A DNA stretch of 64,000 bases, taken from DAOUAT01 sp964551735 (GTDB taxonomy: Bacteria; Chloroflexota; Anaerolineae; CG2-30-64-16). Below the pieces are notes generated by a model that was not told the origin of the DNA, made no database searches, and was given only the letters and a program-made list of their open reading frames with translations. The DNA is taken from NCBI GenBank assembly GCA_964551735.1, contig CAZKEF010000019.1:43831-107830 (forward strand), written 5' to 3'. The translations under genes were made by a program, and so were the position numbers. Below, piece by piece: positions 1-7,631 of the stretch; within the stretch, counting starts at the first letter, position 1; each line of letters begins with the position of its first letter.

Positions 1-1012
1 CCTCCACCATGTGCGATGGCAGCAGGATGGGTCGGTGGCGCGAGAGCTCCTCGATCTGATATCCCAATCCGGCCGCTCCCGCGATCCGGGCGATGGCCGC
101 GCGCAGCGTCTGCTCCAGGTGGTCGCGCTGCGCCTCAACGATGTCGCGCAGATCCAGCGTCATGAAAACCGCGCCGGGGATGGCGTTGATCGCGCCCGGC
201 GTCACTTCCAGCCGGCCAACCGTGGCCACTGCCGTCGGCGAGGTTGCCAGCGCAGCTTGTTGGGCCTCCAACACTACCTGCGCCGCAGCCACCAGCGCAT
301 CACGCCGCAGGTTCATCGGGGTAGCGCCGGCGTGATCCGTGCGCCCTTCCAGGCGCAGCGCCAGGAACAGCGGCCCGGCAATGCCGGTCACGGCGCCCAC
401 CGGCAGGTCAAGGCTTTCCAGCACTGCACCTTGCTCGATATGCAGCTCGATATAAGCATGGAACTCGCTGGGATCGCGCGCAGCCTCCTGAAAGCGTTGA
501 GGATCCAGCCCGGCGGCCGCCAACGCCTGGGCAATGCCCGTGCCCTGCCGGTCCTTGAGCCCGGCCATGTATTCCGGCGTGATGTGGCCCAGCATGAACC
601 GGCTGCCCAGCATGTTGGCACCCCAGCGCGTCCCTTCCTCTTCCATGAAGGAGATAACTTCCAATGGCCGCCGGAGCGCAACCCCGTCCTCACGCAGCGC
701 ATGAGCCACTTCGATGGCCGTCAGTACGCCCAGGCTTCCATCGTAATGGCCGCCATTGATCACGGTGTCAATATGCGAGCCGAGGGCGAGCGCGGGCAAA
801 TCGGGTTCTGCCCCCTCCCGCCGCCCGATCAGGTTACCGACGGCGTCGGTGCGCGGGGTCAACCCGGCCTCGGCCATCCAATCCGCAACCAGCGCCACCG
901 CCTGTTGGTATTCCGGCGTAAAGGTGACCCGCGTGACTCCGCCCTCCGGTGTTTGGCCGCAACGCGCCAACCGTTCTAACCGCGCCAGCAGCCGTTGTCC
1001 ATGAATGGGCAT
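1..1012 (-). CDS. M20 Zn-dependent amidase, N-carbamoyl-amino acid hydrolase type (3' end outside window)
   Basis: Hydrolase of the hydantoinase/carbamoylase branch of M20, which removes carbamoyl or ureido groups from amino acids or allantoate-type compounds with two metal ions. Visible motifs: GSHIDTV (metal His and Asp), NGGHYDGSLGV, MEEEGTRWGANMLGSR (metal and base Glu), ELHIEQG and, near the window edge, EELSRHRP. The start is the ATG at 1012, 11 bp after the upstream stop and preceded by AGGAG at good spacing. About 337 residues are visible; the family is about 410. It is the last visible gene of a minus-strand operon with two other M20 enzymes, an SHMT-like enzyme and a membrane protein, which points to amino-acid-derivative catabolism. 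Exact substrate unknown. Confidence 0.87.
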   Translation of the reverse strand, partial: MPIHGQRLLARLERLARCGQTPEGGVTRVTFTPEYQQAVALVADWMAEAGLTPRTDAVGNLIGRREGAEPDLPALALGSHIDTVINGGHYDGSLGVLTAIEVAHALREDGVALRRPLEVISFMEEEGTRWGANMLGSRFMLGHITPEYMAGLKDRQGTGIAQALAAAGLDPQRFQEAARDPSEFHAYIELHIEQGAVLESLDLPVGAVTGIAGPLFLALRLEGRTDHAGATPMNLRRDALVAAAQVVLEAQQAALATSPTAVATVGRLEVTPGAINAIPGAVFMTLDLRDIVEAQRDHLEQTLRAAIARIAGAAGLGYQIEELSRHRPILLPSHMVE

Positions 1013-1023
1013 CGAGCTCGCTC

Positions 1024-2331
1024 CTACTTACGCAGATCTTCCATCATCGCCAAATACTGGGCTTTGGTCAATCGCGGCTGATATTGGGCCATGACCCGCT
1101 GGGCGCCGGCCGCGCCGTCAGCCAGCAGATCAATGGCTGTCATCGCCAACATCTTGGCGGGTGTCACGGCCGCAGCGTCGTAGTCAAGCACGGCGAAATC
1201 TGCGCCGTGGATGGGCCCCTGCGTGCCCCCCACGAAGGGGTGCAGCACCGGGATCAGGTGGGACAGGTCGCCCACGTCCAGCGAGCCGCCGAGGAAGCCG
1301 CCGTATTGGACGCCCGCGTCACCCAACAGCGCCCGACCGTTCGCCATGGCGATCTGCGTCAGTTCTTCATCCTGGAAGATGGGCAGATAGCCGGGCACGT
1401 TTTCGATGTGCGTTTCCGCGCCCACCGCATCGCCGCCGGCCCGAAATGCGCGATCTACCTTCTTCGAAGCATCCAGGATGGCTTCCACCGTGCGGCCCCG
1501 CACATAGGTCTCGATGCGAACGTCGGCAGGCACGACGTTGACCACGTCACCGCCCTTGGTGATGATCGGATGCACCCGGATCGCATCCTGATCCTGGAAC
1601 GTCTCCCGCTGCGCATGCACGGCCAGGATGCCAAGGCAGGCCGCGTTGAGCGCATTGACCGCGTCGTGGGGGGCGGCTGCGGCGTGGGCCGCGCGGCCGA
1701 TGTAGCGGATGAACTTGGCCAGGAACCCGTTGGCGCTCATGCCGAAGTAGAGGCCCGGCTGGGGCGCCTTGGAGTTAGCGTGCACCATCATGGCGATCGC
1801 GATGTCATCGTAATAGCCCAGCTTGATCAACTCCTGCTTGCCCCCCAGGTAGGTGATCTTGCCCTCGCGTGCCAGGCCCATCCGGTATTCCATCTCCACG
1901 AATTCCTCGGCCGGCGCACCCAGAAAATGGACAGCCCCGGCCAAGTCACTGCCGGCCCCTGCACCTACCAGGCCCATCGCGGCCCCTACCATGCTGGCGA
2001 CCTGGATATGATGGCCGCACTGATGCGCCGCACCGGTGATCGGATCGCACACCGCCGCCTCGAAAGAGACCACCGAATCCAACTCGCCCATGATGCAGAT
2101 GGCCGGGCCGGGTGCACTTCCCGTCAGCACGCCGTCCACGCCGGTGATCGCCAATCCCGTACGCACCGGCAGCCCCAGGCCGAGCAGTGTATCACGAACC
2201 AGGGCCGACGTCTTGAACTCCTTGTAGCCTAACTCCGGGTGGTGGAGCATGGTCTGCGCGACCCCGATGATGTCATCGCGGCGCCGGTCAATCTCGGCGC
2301 ACACTGCTTGTTTCAATTGATCGCGTGTCAT
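1024..2331 (-). CDS. M20D-type amidohydrolase (AbgB/HipO-like)
   Basis: Cytoplasmic aminoacylase-type metallohydrolase of 435 residues, the family that removes N-acyl or aminobenzoyl groups from amino acids. Motifs: HHPELGYKEF near the N-terminus, HQCGHHIQVASM (the family's CGHD appears as CGHH), APAEEF with the catalytic Glu pair, and a late HPFVGGTQGPIHG carrying a metal His. A dimerisation-type lid domain lies roughly at 190-310. AAGGAGAG precedes the ATG. It sits 23 bp after the previous M20 gene and 11 bp before the next, so the three are almost certainly co-transcribed. Family assignment is secure; the substrate is not. Confidence 0.87.
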   Translation of the reverse strand: MTRDQLKQAVCAEIDRRRDDIIGVAQTMLHHPELGYKEFKTSALVRDTLLGLGLPVRTGLAITGVDGVLTGSAPGPAICIMGELDSVVSFEAAVCDPITGAAHQCGHHIQVASMVGAAMGLVGAGAGSDLAGAVHFLGAPAEEFVEMEYRMGLAREGKITYLGGKQELIKLGYYDDIAIAMMVHANSKAPQPGLYFGMSANGFLAKFIRYIGRAAHAAAAPHDAVNALNAACLGILAVHAQRETFQDQDAIRVHPIITKGGDVVNVVPADVRIETYVRGRTVEAILDASKKVDRAFRAGGDAVGAETHIENVPGYLPIFQDEELTQIAMANGRALLGDAGVQYGGFLGGSLDVGDLSHLIPVLHPFVGGTQGPIHGADFAVLDYDAAAVTPAKMLAMTAIDLLADGAAGAQRVMAQYQPRLTKAQYLAMMEDLRK

Positions 2332-2354
2332 GGCCTCTCTCCTTGTACGTTTTC

Positions 2355-3542
2355 TTACAGCAATAGCTGAAGCGCTACATGCAGATACAAACGCGCGGCA
2401 TCAATCACTTCGGCTAACACAACCCACTCATCGGTTGTGTGGGCCTGGGCGATTGACCCCGGGCCGCAGACGACGGTAGGAAAGCCGTAGTGCGGCGCGT
2501 CCGAACCGGCCACAAACGCCTGCACGCCCGGATCGCGGCCCCAGAGGGCCAAGTGCGCGTTGCGCAGCGCCGCCACGACAGGCTCCGCTGGCGATATGTC
2601 GTTGGCGGGGATGAGCCAGGTCGGATCCGTGATCTCATAAGTGAAGTCAGGGTCACCCTGCGCGGCCCGCGCGATGCGCGCATGGAACTCGGCGTACACC
2701 TGATCCTTGGTCTCGCCAGGCAGGGTGCGCCGGTCCACTTCCAGTTCGCAGTAGTCCGGCACCATGTTCACCTGAACCCCGCCGTGGATCACGCCCGGAT
2801 TGAAACGGCCGTTGCCGCACAACGGATGCTGGGGTCGGGTCAGTAACTCGGCGTTATAGTCGGCGAACGCGCCGATCACGCGCGCCATGCGATCAATCGC
2901 GTTGATGCCCTTCTCCGGGACGCTGGAGTGGGCCGCCCGGCCGCGCGTGATAAGCTTCGTGCTGACGCGTCCCTTATTTGCCGGACAGACCTGGAGGCTG
3001 GTCGGCTCACCGATGATCCCTTGGTCCGCGCGCGGGCCATCGCGGCCGATCGCCTGCGCACCCACCATCTGATATTCCTCGTCCATGTTGAAGATCAGCA
3101 GCAGGTTGCCCCGCAGCGTCACCTTGGCCGCTTGCAACGTCCTGGCAACCGCCAGATAAGCAGCCAGCGCCGCCTTCATATCACACGCGCCGCGGCCATA
3201 AACTTTGCCGGCCTCGTAACGCGCCTCGTAGGCGCGCGTGTAGCCCGTGGTGTGGGCTGTGTCCATATGCCCAGCCAACGCGAGGGTCGTATGGCCTACA
3301 CTCCCGGGCAGATAGCCAAAGAGGTTCGGCCGGTCAGGCCGAACCTCTCGACGCTCGTAGTGCAGGCCCAACTCAGCCAGGCGGGCAACGACATAGTCAG
3401 CCATCTCGCGCTCGCGATAGCCCGACCTGGGCGGATCATCGAAGGGGTTCTCGCTCCGGATCAGGATCATGTCTTGCAGGGTGCGACGGAGCCAATCGGC
3501 TTCGATGCCCGCCTGCAGCGCTTCATACAGTTTCATGTCCAT
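2355..3542 (-). CDS. M20 peptidase, ArgE/DapE/CPG2 type
   Basis: Metal-dependent deacylase or aminopeptidase of 395 residues. The M20A metal set is visible: LAGHMDTAH (His, catalytic Asp), GRGACDMKAALAA (bridging Asp), MDEEYQMVG (catalytic Glu), GEPTSL (metal) and AGSDAPHYGF with the C-terminal His. The family includes acetylornithine deacetylase and succinyl-diaminopimelate desuccinylase. Its operon with two other M20 enzymes and a membrane protein, and not with arginine or lysine biosynthesis genes, argues for catabolism. It begins 35 bp after the SHMT-like gene, with GAGGATGG upstream of the ATG. Confidence 0.87.
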   Translation of the reverse strand: MDMKLYEALQAGIEADWLRRTLQDMILIRSENPFDDPPRSGYREREMADYVVARLAELGLHYERREVRPDRPNLFGYLPGSVGHTTLALAGHMDTAHTTGYTRAYEARYEAGKVYGRGACDMKAALAAYLAVARTLQAAKVTLRGNLLLIFNMDEEYQMVGAQAIGRDGPRADQGIIGEPTSLQVCPANKGRVSTKLITRGRAAHSSVPEKGINAIDRMARVIGAFADYNAELLTRPQHPLCGNGRFNPGVIHGGVQVNMVPDYCELEVDRRTLPGETKDQVYAEFHARIARAAQGDPDFTYEITDPTWLIPANDISPAEPVVAALRNAHLALWGRDPGVQAFVAGSDAPHYGFPTVVCGPGSIAQAHTTDEWVVLAEVIDAARLYLHVALQLLL

Positions 3543-3577
3543 AACGCCATCCTCATCATTCGCCAGCGTCCATTGCG

Positions 3578-4837
3578 CTATAGCCCGCGCGCTGCTAGTG
3601 GGAACCGCCGGCAGAGGTCATCCACCTCCGCGCGCGCCGCAGCTTTCACCCCTGCATCGTCCGGCGCGGCGAGCACCCGGCCGATCAGCGCGGCGATCAC
3701 GCGCATCTCATCGGTTCCCATCCCACGACCGGTGACGGCCGGGGTCCCCAGGCGCAGGCCGCTGGTCACCAGCACCGGCTCTGGGTCATAAGGGATCACG
3801 TTTCGATTAGCCAGAATGTTAGCCTCAGCCAAGGCCTGCTCGGCGGCATTGCCTTTTAGCCTACGACCGCGTAAATCCAGCAGCAGCAGATGGGTGTCCG
3901 TGCCGCCGGAAACCGGCCGGAATCCCAGGGAAGCCAGCTCTTCACACAATGTGCGAGCGTTCGCGATGGTCGCGCGCTGGATCGCTGCGAAGGCCGGCGT
4001 GGCGGCCAGGTGGAAGCAGACCGCTTTGCCGGCCACCAGCGCCAGGGTGGGCGTGCCCTGAACCCCAGGGAACATGGCGCGGTCAATCTTGCGCCCGTGC
4101 TCCGGCCGACAGAGCACGACCCCGCCATGAGGGCCCATCATGGTTTTGTAGGTGGTGAAGGTGACGAAATCGGCGTGGGGCACGGGGCTGGGGATAGCGC
4201 TTGCGGCTACCAGCCCGGCAATGTGCGCCATGTCCACCAACAGCAGCGCGCCCGCCTCGTCTGCAATGCTCCGCAGGGTGGCATACTCGAACAAGCGCGG
4301 ATATGAGCTGCCGCCAGCCACGATCATGCGGGGCCGCTGCCGTAGCGCCAGATCGCGAACCTGGTCGTAGTCCAACACTTCGCTGACCGGGTCCACGCCG
4401 TAGTGTTCGAACTGGTACATGCTCCCGGTAATGGACGCGGGGTCGCCGTGGGACAGGTGGCCGCCATGGCTCAGCTTCATGCTCAACACCCGGTCACCCG
4501 GTGCCAGCGACGCCGCGTAAACGGCCAGGTTGGCATTGACCCCGGAGTGCGGCTGCACATTGGCATGGCCCGCGCCGAAGAGCGCCTTGGCCCGCGCCAC
4601 AGCCAGCGCCTCCATCTCATCCGCGACCTCGCACCCGGTGTGATATCGCCGGCCCGGATAGCCTTCCGCCGTCTTGTTGTTGAACGCTGACCCCACCGCG
4701 GCCAGCACCGCTTGTGACGCGATGTTCTCCGACGCGATCAGGTCCAGCGTCAGTTCCTGACGGAAACGTTCGCGCGCCGCTAGTTCAGCGACGACAGGAT
4801 CCGCCTCCACCAGGAGCGCGGCCGCCGGATACGCCAT
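3578..4837 (-). CDS. glyA: Divergent serine hydroxymethyltransferase-like PLP enzyme
   Basis: Fold-type I PLP enzyme of 419 residues, alignable to GlyA over its whole length: LIASEN, AEGYPGRRYH, NVQPHSG, SHGGHLSHG, VDMAHIAGL and SGLRLGTPA. The PLP lysine lies in TTYKTMMGPHGG. The start at 4837 has GGAGGG just upstream; an ATG 15 bp earlier lacks a ribosome site. Compared with E. coli GlyA, the active-site Tyr of RYYGG is His (RYHTG), the His before the PLP lysine is Tyr, and the Arg of GPRGG is His, while the carboxylate-binding Arg is kept. With three M20 hydrolases beside it, I infer a beta-hydroxy or alpha-substituted amino-acid aldolase/transferase, not the housekeeping GlyA. Confidence 0.8.
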   Translation of the reverse strand: MAYPAAALLVEADPVVAELAARERFRQELTLDLIASENIASQAVLAAVGSAFNNKTAEGYPGRRYHTGCEVADEMEALAVARAKALFGAGHANVQPHSGVNANLAVYAASLAPGDRVLSMKLSHGGHLSHGDPASITGSMYQFEHYGVDPVSEVLDYDQVRDLALRQRPRMIVAGGSSYPRLFEYATLRSIADEAGALLLVDMAHIAGLVAASAIPSPVPHADFVTFTTYKTMMGPHGGVVLCRPEHGRKIDRAMFPGVQGTPTLALVAGKAVCFHLAATPAFAAIQRATIANARTLCEELASLGFRPVSGGTDTHLLLLDLRGRRLKGNAAEQALAEANILANRNVIPYDPEPVLVTSGLRLGTPAVTGRGMGTDEMRVIAALIGRVLAAPDDAGVKAAARAEVDDLCRRFPLAARGL

Positions 4838-4884
4838 TGTGCCCTCCGTCATGATGTTGCATCCCTGTATCTGCTCAAAAACAA

Positions 4885-4925
4885 AGACACGAAAACGGGC
4901 CGGACGGCCGCGTCTTCGTGTCTTG
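4885..4925. repeat. Inverted repeat between the membrane-protein and SHMT-like genes
   Basis: AAGACACGAA (4885-4894) and TTCGTGTCTT (4916-4925) form a 10-bp stem around a GC-rich 21-nt loop. It lies in the 127-bp gap between two operon genes. It could process or attenuate the transcript, or be a copy of an AAGACACGAA-type dispersed repeat; the sequence alone does not decide. Confidence 0.55.
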
Positions 4926-4964
4926 TGGTGCGTCAGGCATCAGCCGTCGTAGTTAAGGCGCCCG

Positions 4965-6362
4965 TCACGGGATCCGCGGGAAGCCCTGGATACGCAGGAT
5001 GACCTCGGCGATGATCGCCGCCGTGATGAACACCGAGAACAACGTGATCAGCGCCGCCACCACGATGCGCCACCCGGATTTGGCGAAGGCAGTGAGATCC
5101 TTGGCGATGGACAGGCTGGTGAAAGCGATGATCGGCGTGGCCGTTGCCAGGAAGTTGACCTTGGCCACAGCGGCCCCAATCTGCTCGGCCCCGGGAACGC
5201 CGGGGATGGTGAGAATCAACGTTAGCGTGCCGATGTACGCGATCGTGGGGACATAGATCGGCACGTAGCGCGATAGCAACACCCCTACAAGGCAAGCCGC
5301 CCAGAGGATCAGGACGCCCGGGAGCGCCTGGAGGGGGTTCACTGCCTTGGCGGCGTTCCAGTTGAAGTTGCTACCGCCCGCGATGCCGGTGGCCACCCAG
5401 TTGCCGGCCAGAATGAGGAGGCAGATCATGGTCACGTGGAACATGGTCCAGCCCACCTTGATCTTCGGCCGGACCACTTTCTGTTGCGCAGCCTTGGCTG
5501 CGGCCGCGACATCAGCGCCTTTCTCGCGGCGCTTGCCCATCAACCTGTAGATCCATTCGGCGAAGGGTAAACCGATCAACCAAGAGGCGTAAAGGCCGGT
5601 GACGCCGGTGATGAGATTGCTGGCCACCGCGAAGGCGAGGACTTGATCTTTCCAGGCCGGTAGTGCTTCGGCCAGGGTGGCCGAGCACGCGGTCATCATG
5701 CTGGCGCTGCCGATGCCGCAGGCCATGCCCAACGACAGGGGATGGAACAGGCCTGGCGCAGTCAGCGCGAACAGGCTGCCCATGATGCTGAAAAACGCGG
5801 TGCCCAACACGGTGCCGGTGATATAGGTGCCGAGGACGCCGCGGCCTTCCGGGGTGTCCAGGCCATAGACGTCGCCGATCAGGCTGAGGTTCGGCTCACG
5901 CGCGACTGAGTAGCAGGCGCCGATCACCTCGCGACGTAACCCGAGCAAGATCGCCAATGGCATCGCCACGACGATGGCGCCCCAGTTGTTACCGATTTCC
6001 TGCAGGATGAGTGCAAAGCCGGCCGTCACAAGCTTCGGCGCATTCGGCCCCACCAGGGTGCCGTAGCGCGCCATGAGCGGGAAGGTTGCAACAACGATGA
6101 GACCAGCCGCCCATTGTGAGTCCGCGATGCTATAGAGCTTGACCCACCTGCCCAAGGCCTGCGGCGCAAAAGCAACCGCCCAATAGATCGTGTGGAAGAA
6201 GGGGACGAGCAAGATGGTGACCTTTGCGATGGGTGTCCAACGCACGGTTCCGGTGAATTCGGCGATGAGCACCAGCACGAGGGCGATCAGATACATCTTG
6301 ACGAAGGGGGCTGCAGTGAACTCGGCAAGCCACCCCGATTTCGATTGCGTCTTGGCGGTCAT
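4965..6362 (-). CDS. Polytopic membrane protein, DUF3100-like putative transporter
   Basis: Hydrophobic protein of 465 residues with about 11-12 predicted membrane segments, e.g. around 24-40, 50-65, 85-105, 135-150, 185-205, 320-340, 360-375, 390-405 and 435-455. I recognise it tentatively as DUF3100-type from its N-terminal AEFTGTVRW region and Gly-rich GMACGIGSASMMTACSAT segment. Possible conserved substrate residues are in LQEIGNNWGA. AAAGGAGG precedes the ATG. It is first in the operon with the SHMT-like and M20 enzymes, so it probably imports their substrate. Transport activity is inferred from topology and neighbours only. Confidence 0.7.
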   Translation of the reverse strand: MTAKTQSKSGWLAEFTAAPFVKMYLIALVLVLIAEFTGTVRWTPIAKVTILLVPFFHTIYWAVAFAPQALGRWVKLYSIADSQWAAGLIVVATFPLMARYGTLVGPNAPKLVTAGFALILQEIGNNWGAIVVAMPLAILLGLRREVIGACYSVAREPNLSLIGDVYGLDTPEGRGVLGTYITGTVLGTAFFSIMGSLFALTAPGLFHPLSLGMACGIGSASMMTACSATLAEALPAWKDQVLAFAVASNLITGVTGLYASWLIGLPFAEWIYRLMGKRREKGADVAAAAKAAQQKVVRPKIKVGWTMFHVTMICLLILAGNWVATGIAGGSNFNWNAAKAVNPLQALPGVLILWAACLVGVLLSRYVPIYVPTIAYIGTLTLILTIPGVPGAEQIGAAVAKVNFLATATPIIAFTSLSIAKDLTAFAKSGWRIVVAALITLFSVFITAAIIAEVILRIQGFPRIP

Positions 6363-6542
6363 GAATGCCTCCTTTGAACGTACAACATTGTGCGATTCAC
6401 CTGGGAGTAGAGGGAGACAAATCCGCGCAGATAGATTAGGTTGCGCGGCGCATCGGTCTGATGTGTATCAGCTGATGAACCTCCTTTCACGCCACAACCC
6501 GGTGGCAATTCGGCGCGCGGCCGGATCTGCGGGGGCGGTGCT

Positions 6543-7070
6543 TCAGCCCGCAGCCGCACGAGTGGGTTGTCCAGTACGCAACGCCTCAACAAAGCGCAGG
6601 AAGCGTTCCTCTGGCACGCGTGCCCTGGGAATGGCCAGCCCGTAAACGCCATCTACTGCGATGAAGGCGTGACCGGACGTGACCGTTATCGCGCCGATGC
6701 GCGACCAGGGGGTGACGGTCTCTTTACCGGCGGTGACCTGCCTTAAGCCCTCTGTGTTCAGACGTAGTGTGCGCGGTGCAAACACAGCCGGGTTGAGCCG
6801 CGCACCGACGATCCGCCGCAGGGTGCGCCCCACCACCCAACGATAGTAGAATGGGTAGAGACCAAAACAGAACACCGCCAGCGCGCTCGCATAGAGCGCG
6901 ACCGCGGGTTTATGGAGGACGAAATAGCTGAGTAAAGCAAGCACCCCGAAGAACACCAGCAGGCCGTAGCGCTGTCGGCGGTAGCGCCGGACGATTGCCG
7001 GCGAATGCTCCATCTGATATTTAGCCAGCGTTACCAGATCTGTTTCTTCAAGCCTAAACTCGATTTCCAT
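6543..7070 (-). CDS. YcxB-like membrane protein
   Basis: Protein of 175 residues. The N-terminal strand region IEFRLEETDLV is followed by two adjacent membrane helices (about 40-85), then a beta-rich cytoplasmic tail containing VTPWSRIGAITVTSGHAF and AIPRARVPEE. This pattern fits the YcxB-like family, whose biochemical role is unknown. The start at 7070 is chosen because the conserved MEIEFRLEE begins there; an upstream in-frame extension of 24 residues looks non-coding. It stands alone, with no co-directed partner. Confidence 0.7.
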   Translation of the reverse strand: MEIEFRLEETDLVTLAKYQMEHSPAIVRRYRRQRYGLLVFFGVLALLSYFVLHKPAVALYASALAVFCFGLYPFYYRWVVGRTLRRIVGARLNPAVFAPRTLRLNTEGLRQVTAGKETVTPWSRIGAITVTSGHAFIAVDGVYGLAIPRARVPEERFLRFVEALRTGQPTRAAAG

Positions 7071-7138
7071 GCGCCTGCTGAGACCCTTGGGGGAGAAGGT
7101 AAGAACGCTCAGATTATATAATCGCCGCACACGTTTTG

Positions 7139-7453
7139 TCAAGCGCCATTCGCGCCCGTCGCCGCCGCGGCATCCAGGCCCTTGAGGATGGTCAGGTAGA
7201 CCAGGGTGGGCTCCCGCTTCAGGTCACGGTACAGCCCGCGCCCCTCCCGCACATAGCCGAAGCGGGGCCCGGCGGCCCCGTCCAGCGGCCGGCCGAACAG
7301 CGCCACATCGCCGCAATCCGGCTTCAAGATGTCCGGCATCAGGTGGATGATAGTGGTTTTGCCCGCGCTGTTGGGGCCCTGCAAGCCGTTGGATGGCGGG
7401 CTGACGATCAAGGTCAGATGCCGCAATATGGTCGCGCCAGAGTCCGATATCAT
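7139..7453 (-). pseudogene. ABC transporter ATPase remnant
   Basis: A 104-residue frame resembles the N-terminal third of an ABC-2 type ATPase: Walker A as GPNSAGKTT, then LKPDCGDVALFGRPL, GRGLYRDLK and LVYLTILKGL. Family members are about 300 residues; here the signature LSGGQ, Walker B and C-terminal parts are absent, the region before Walker A is eroded, and there is no permease gene. I read it as a decayed fragment, not a small gene. Confidence 0.75.
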
Positions 7454-7631
7454 GACGCACTCTTGCAGGGATCAGTGAAAAGGGCGTTGTTCGGCCGGCC
7501 GCAATCCCTTGCCAAAACGACCGTGATCCGGTAAAATCCTCATATAACCGAACGGACATGCTGGCTCTGACCGCCCGTCGAAACGCTTGTCACCCGACGA
7601 GCTAGCAAGAACCTGGAACGGAGGCCTGACC

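Noticed and set aside
6363..6542. Riboswitch or leader peptide upstream of the DUF3100-like gene
   Set aside because: An extra AAAGGAGG near 6480 is not followed by a start codon at useful distance and I could not match a known riboswitch core.
7224..7559. 111-codon minus-strand frame across the ABC remnant
   Set aside because: No family resemblance; the ABC similarity is in the other frame.
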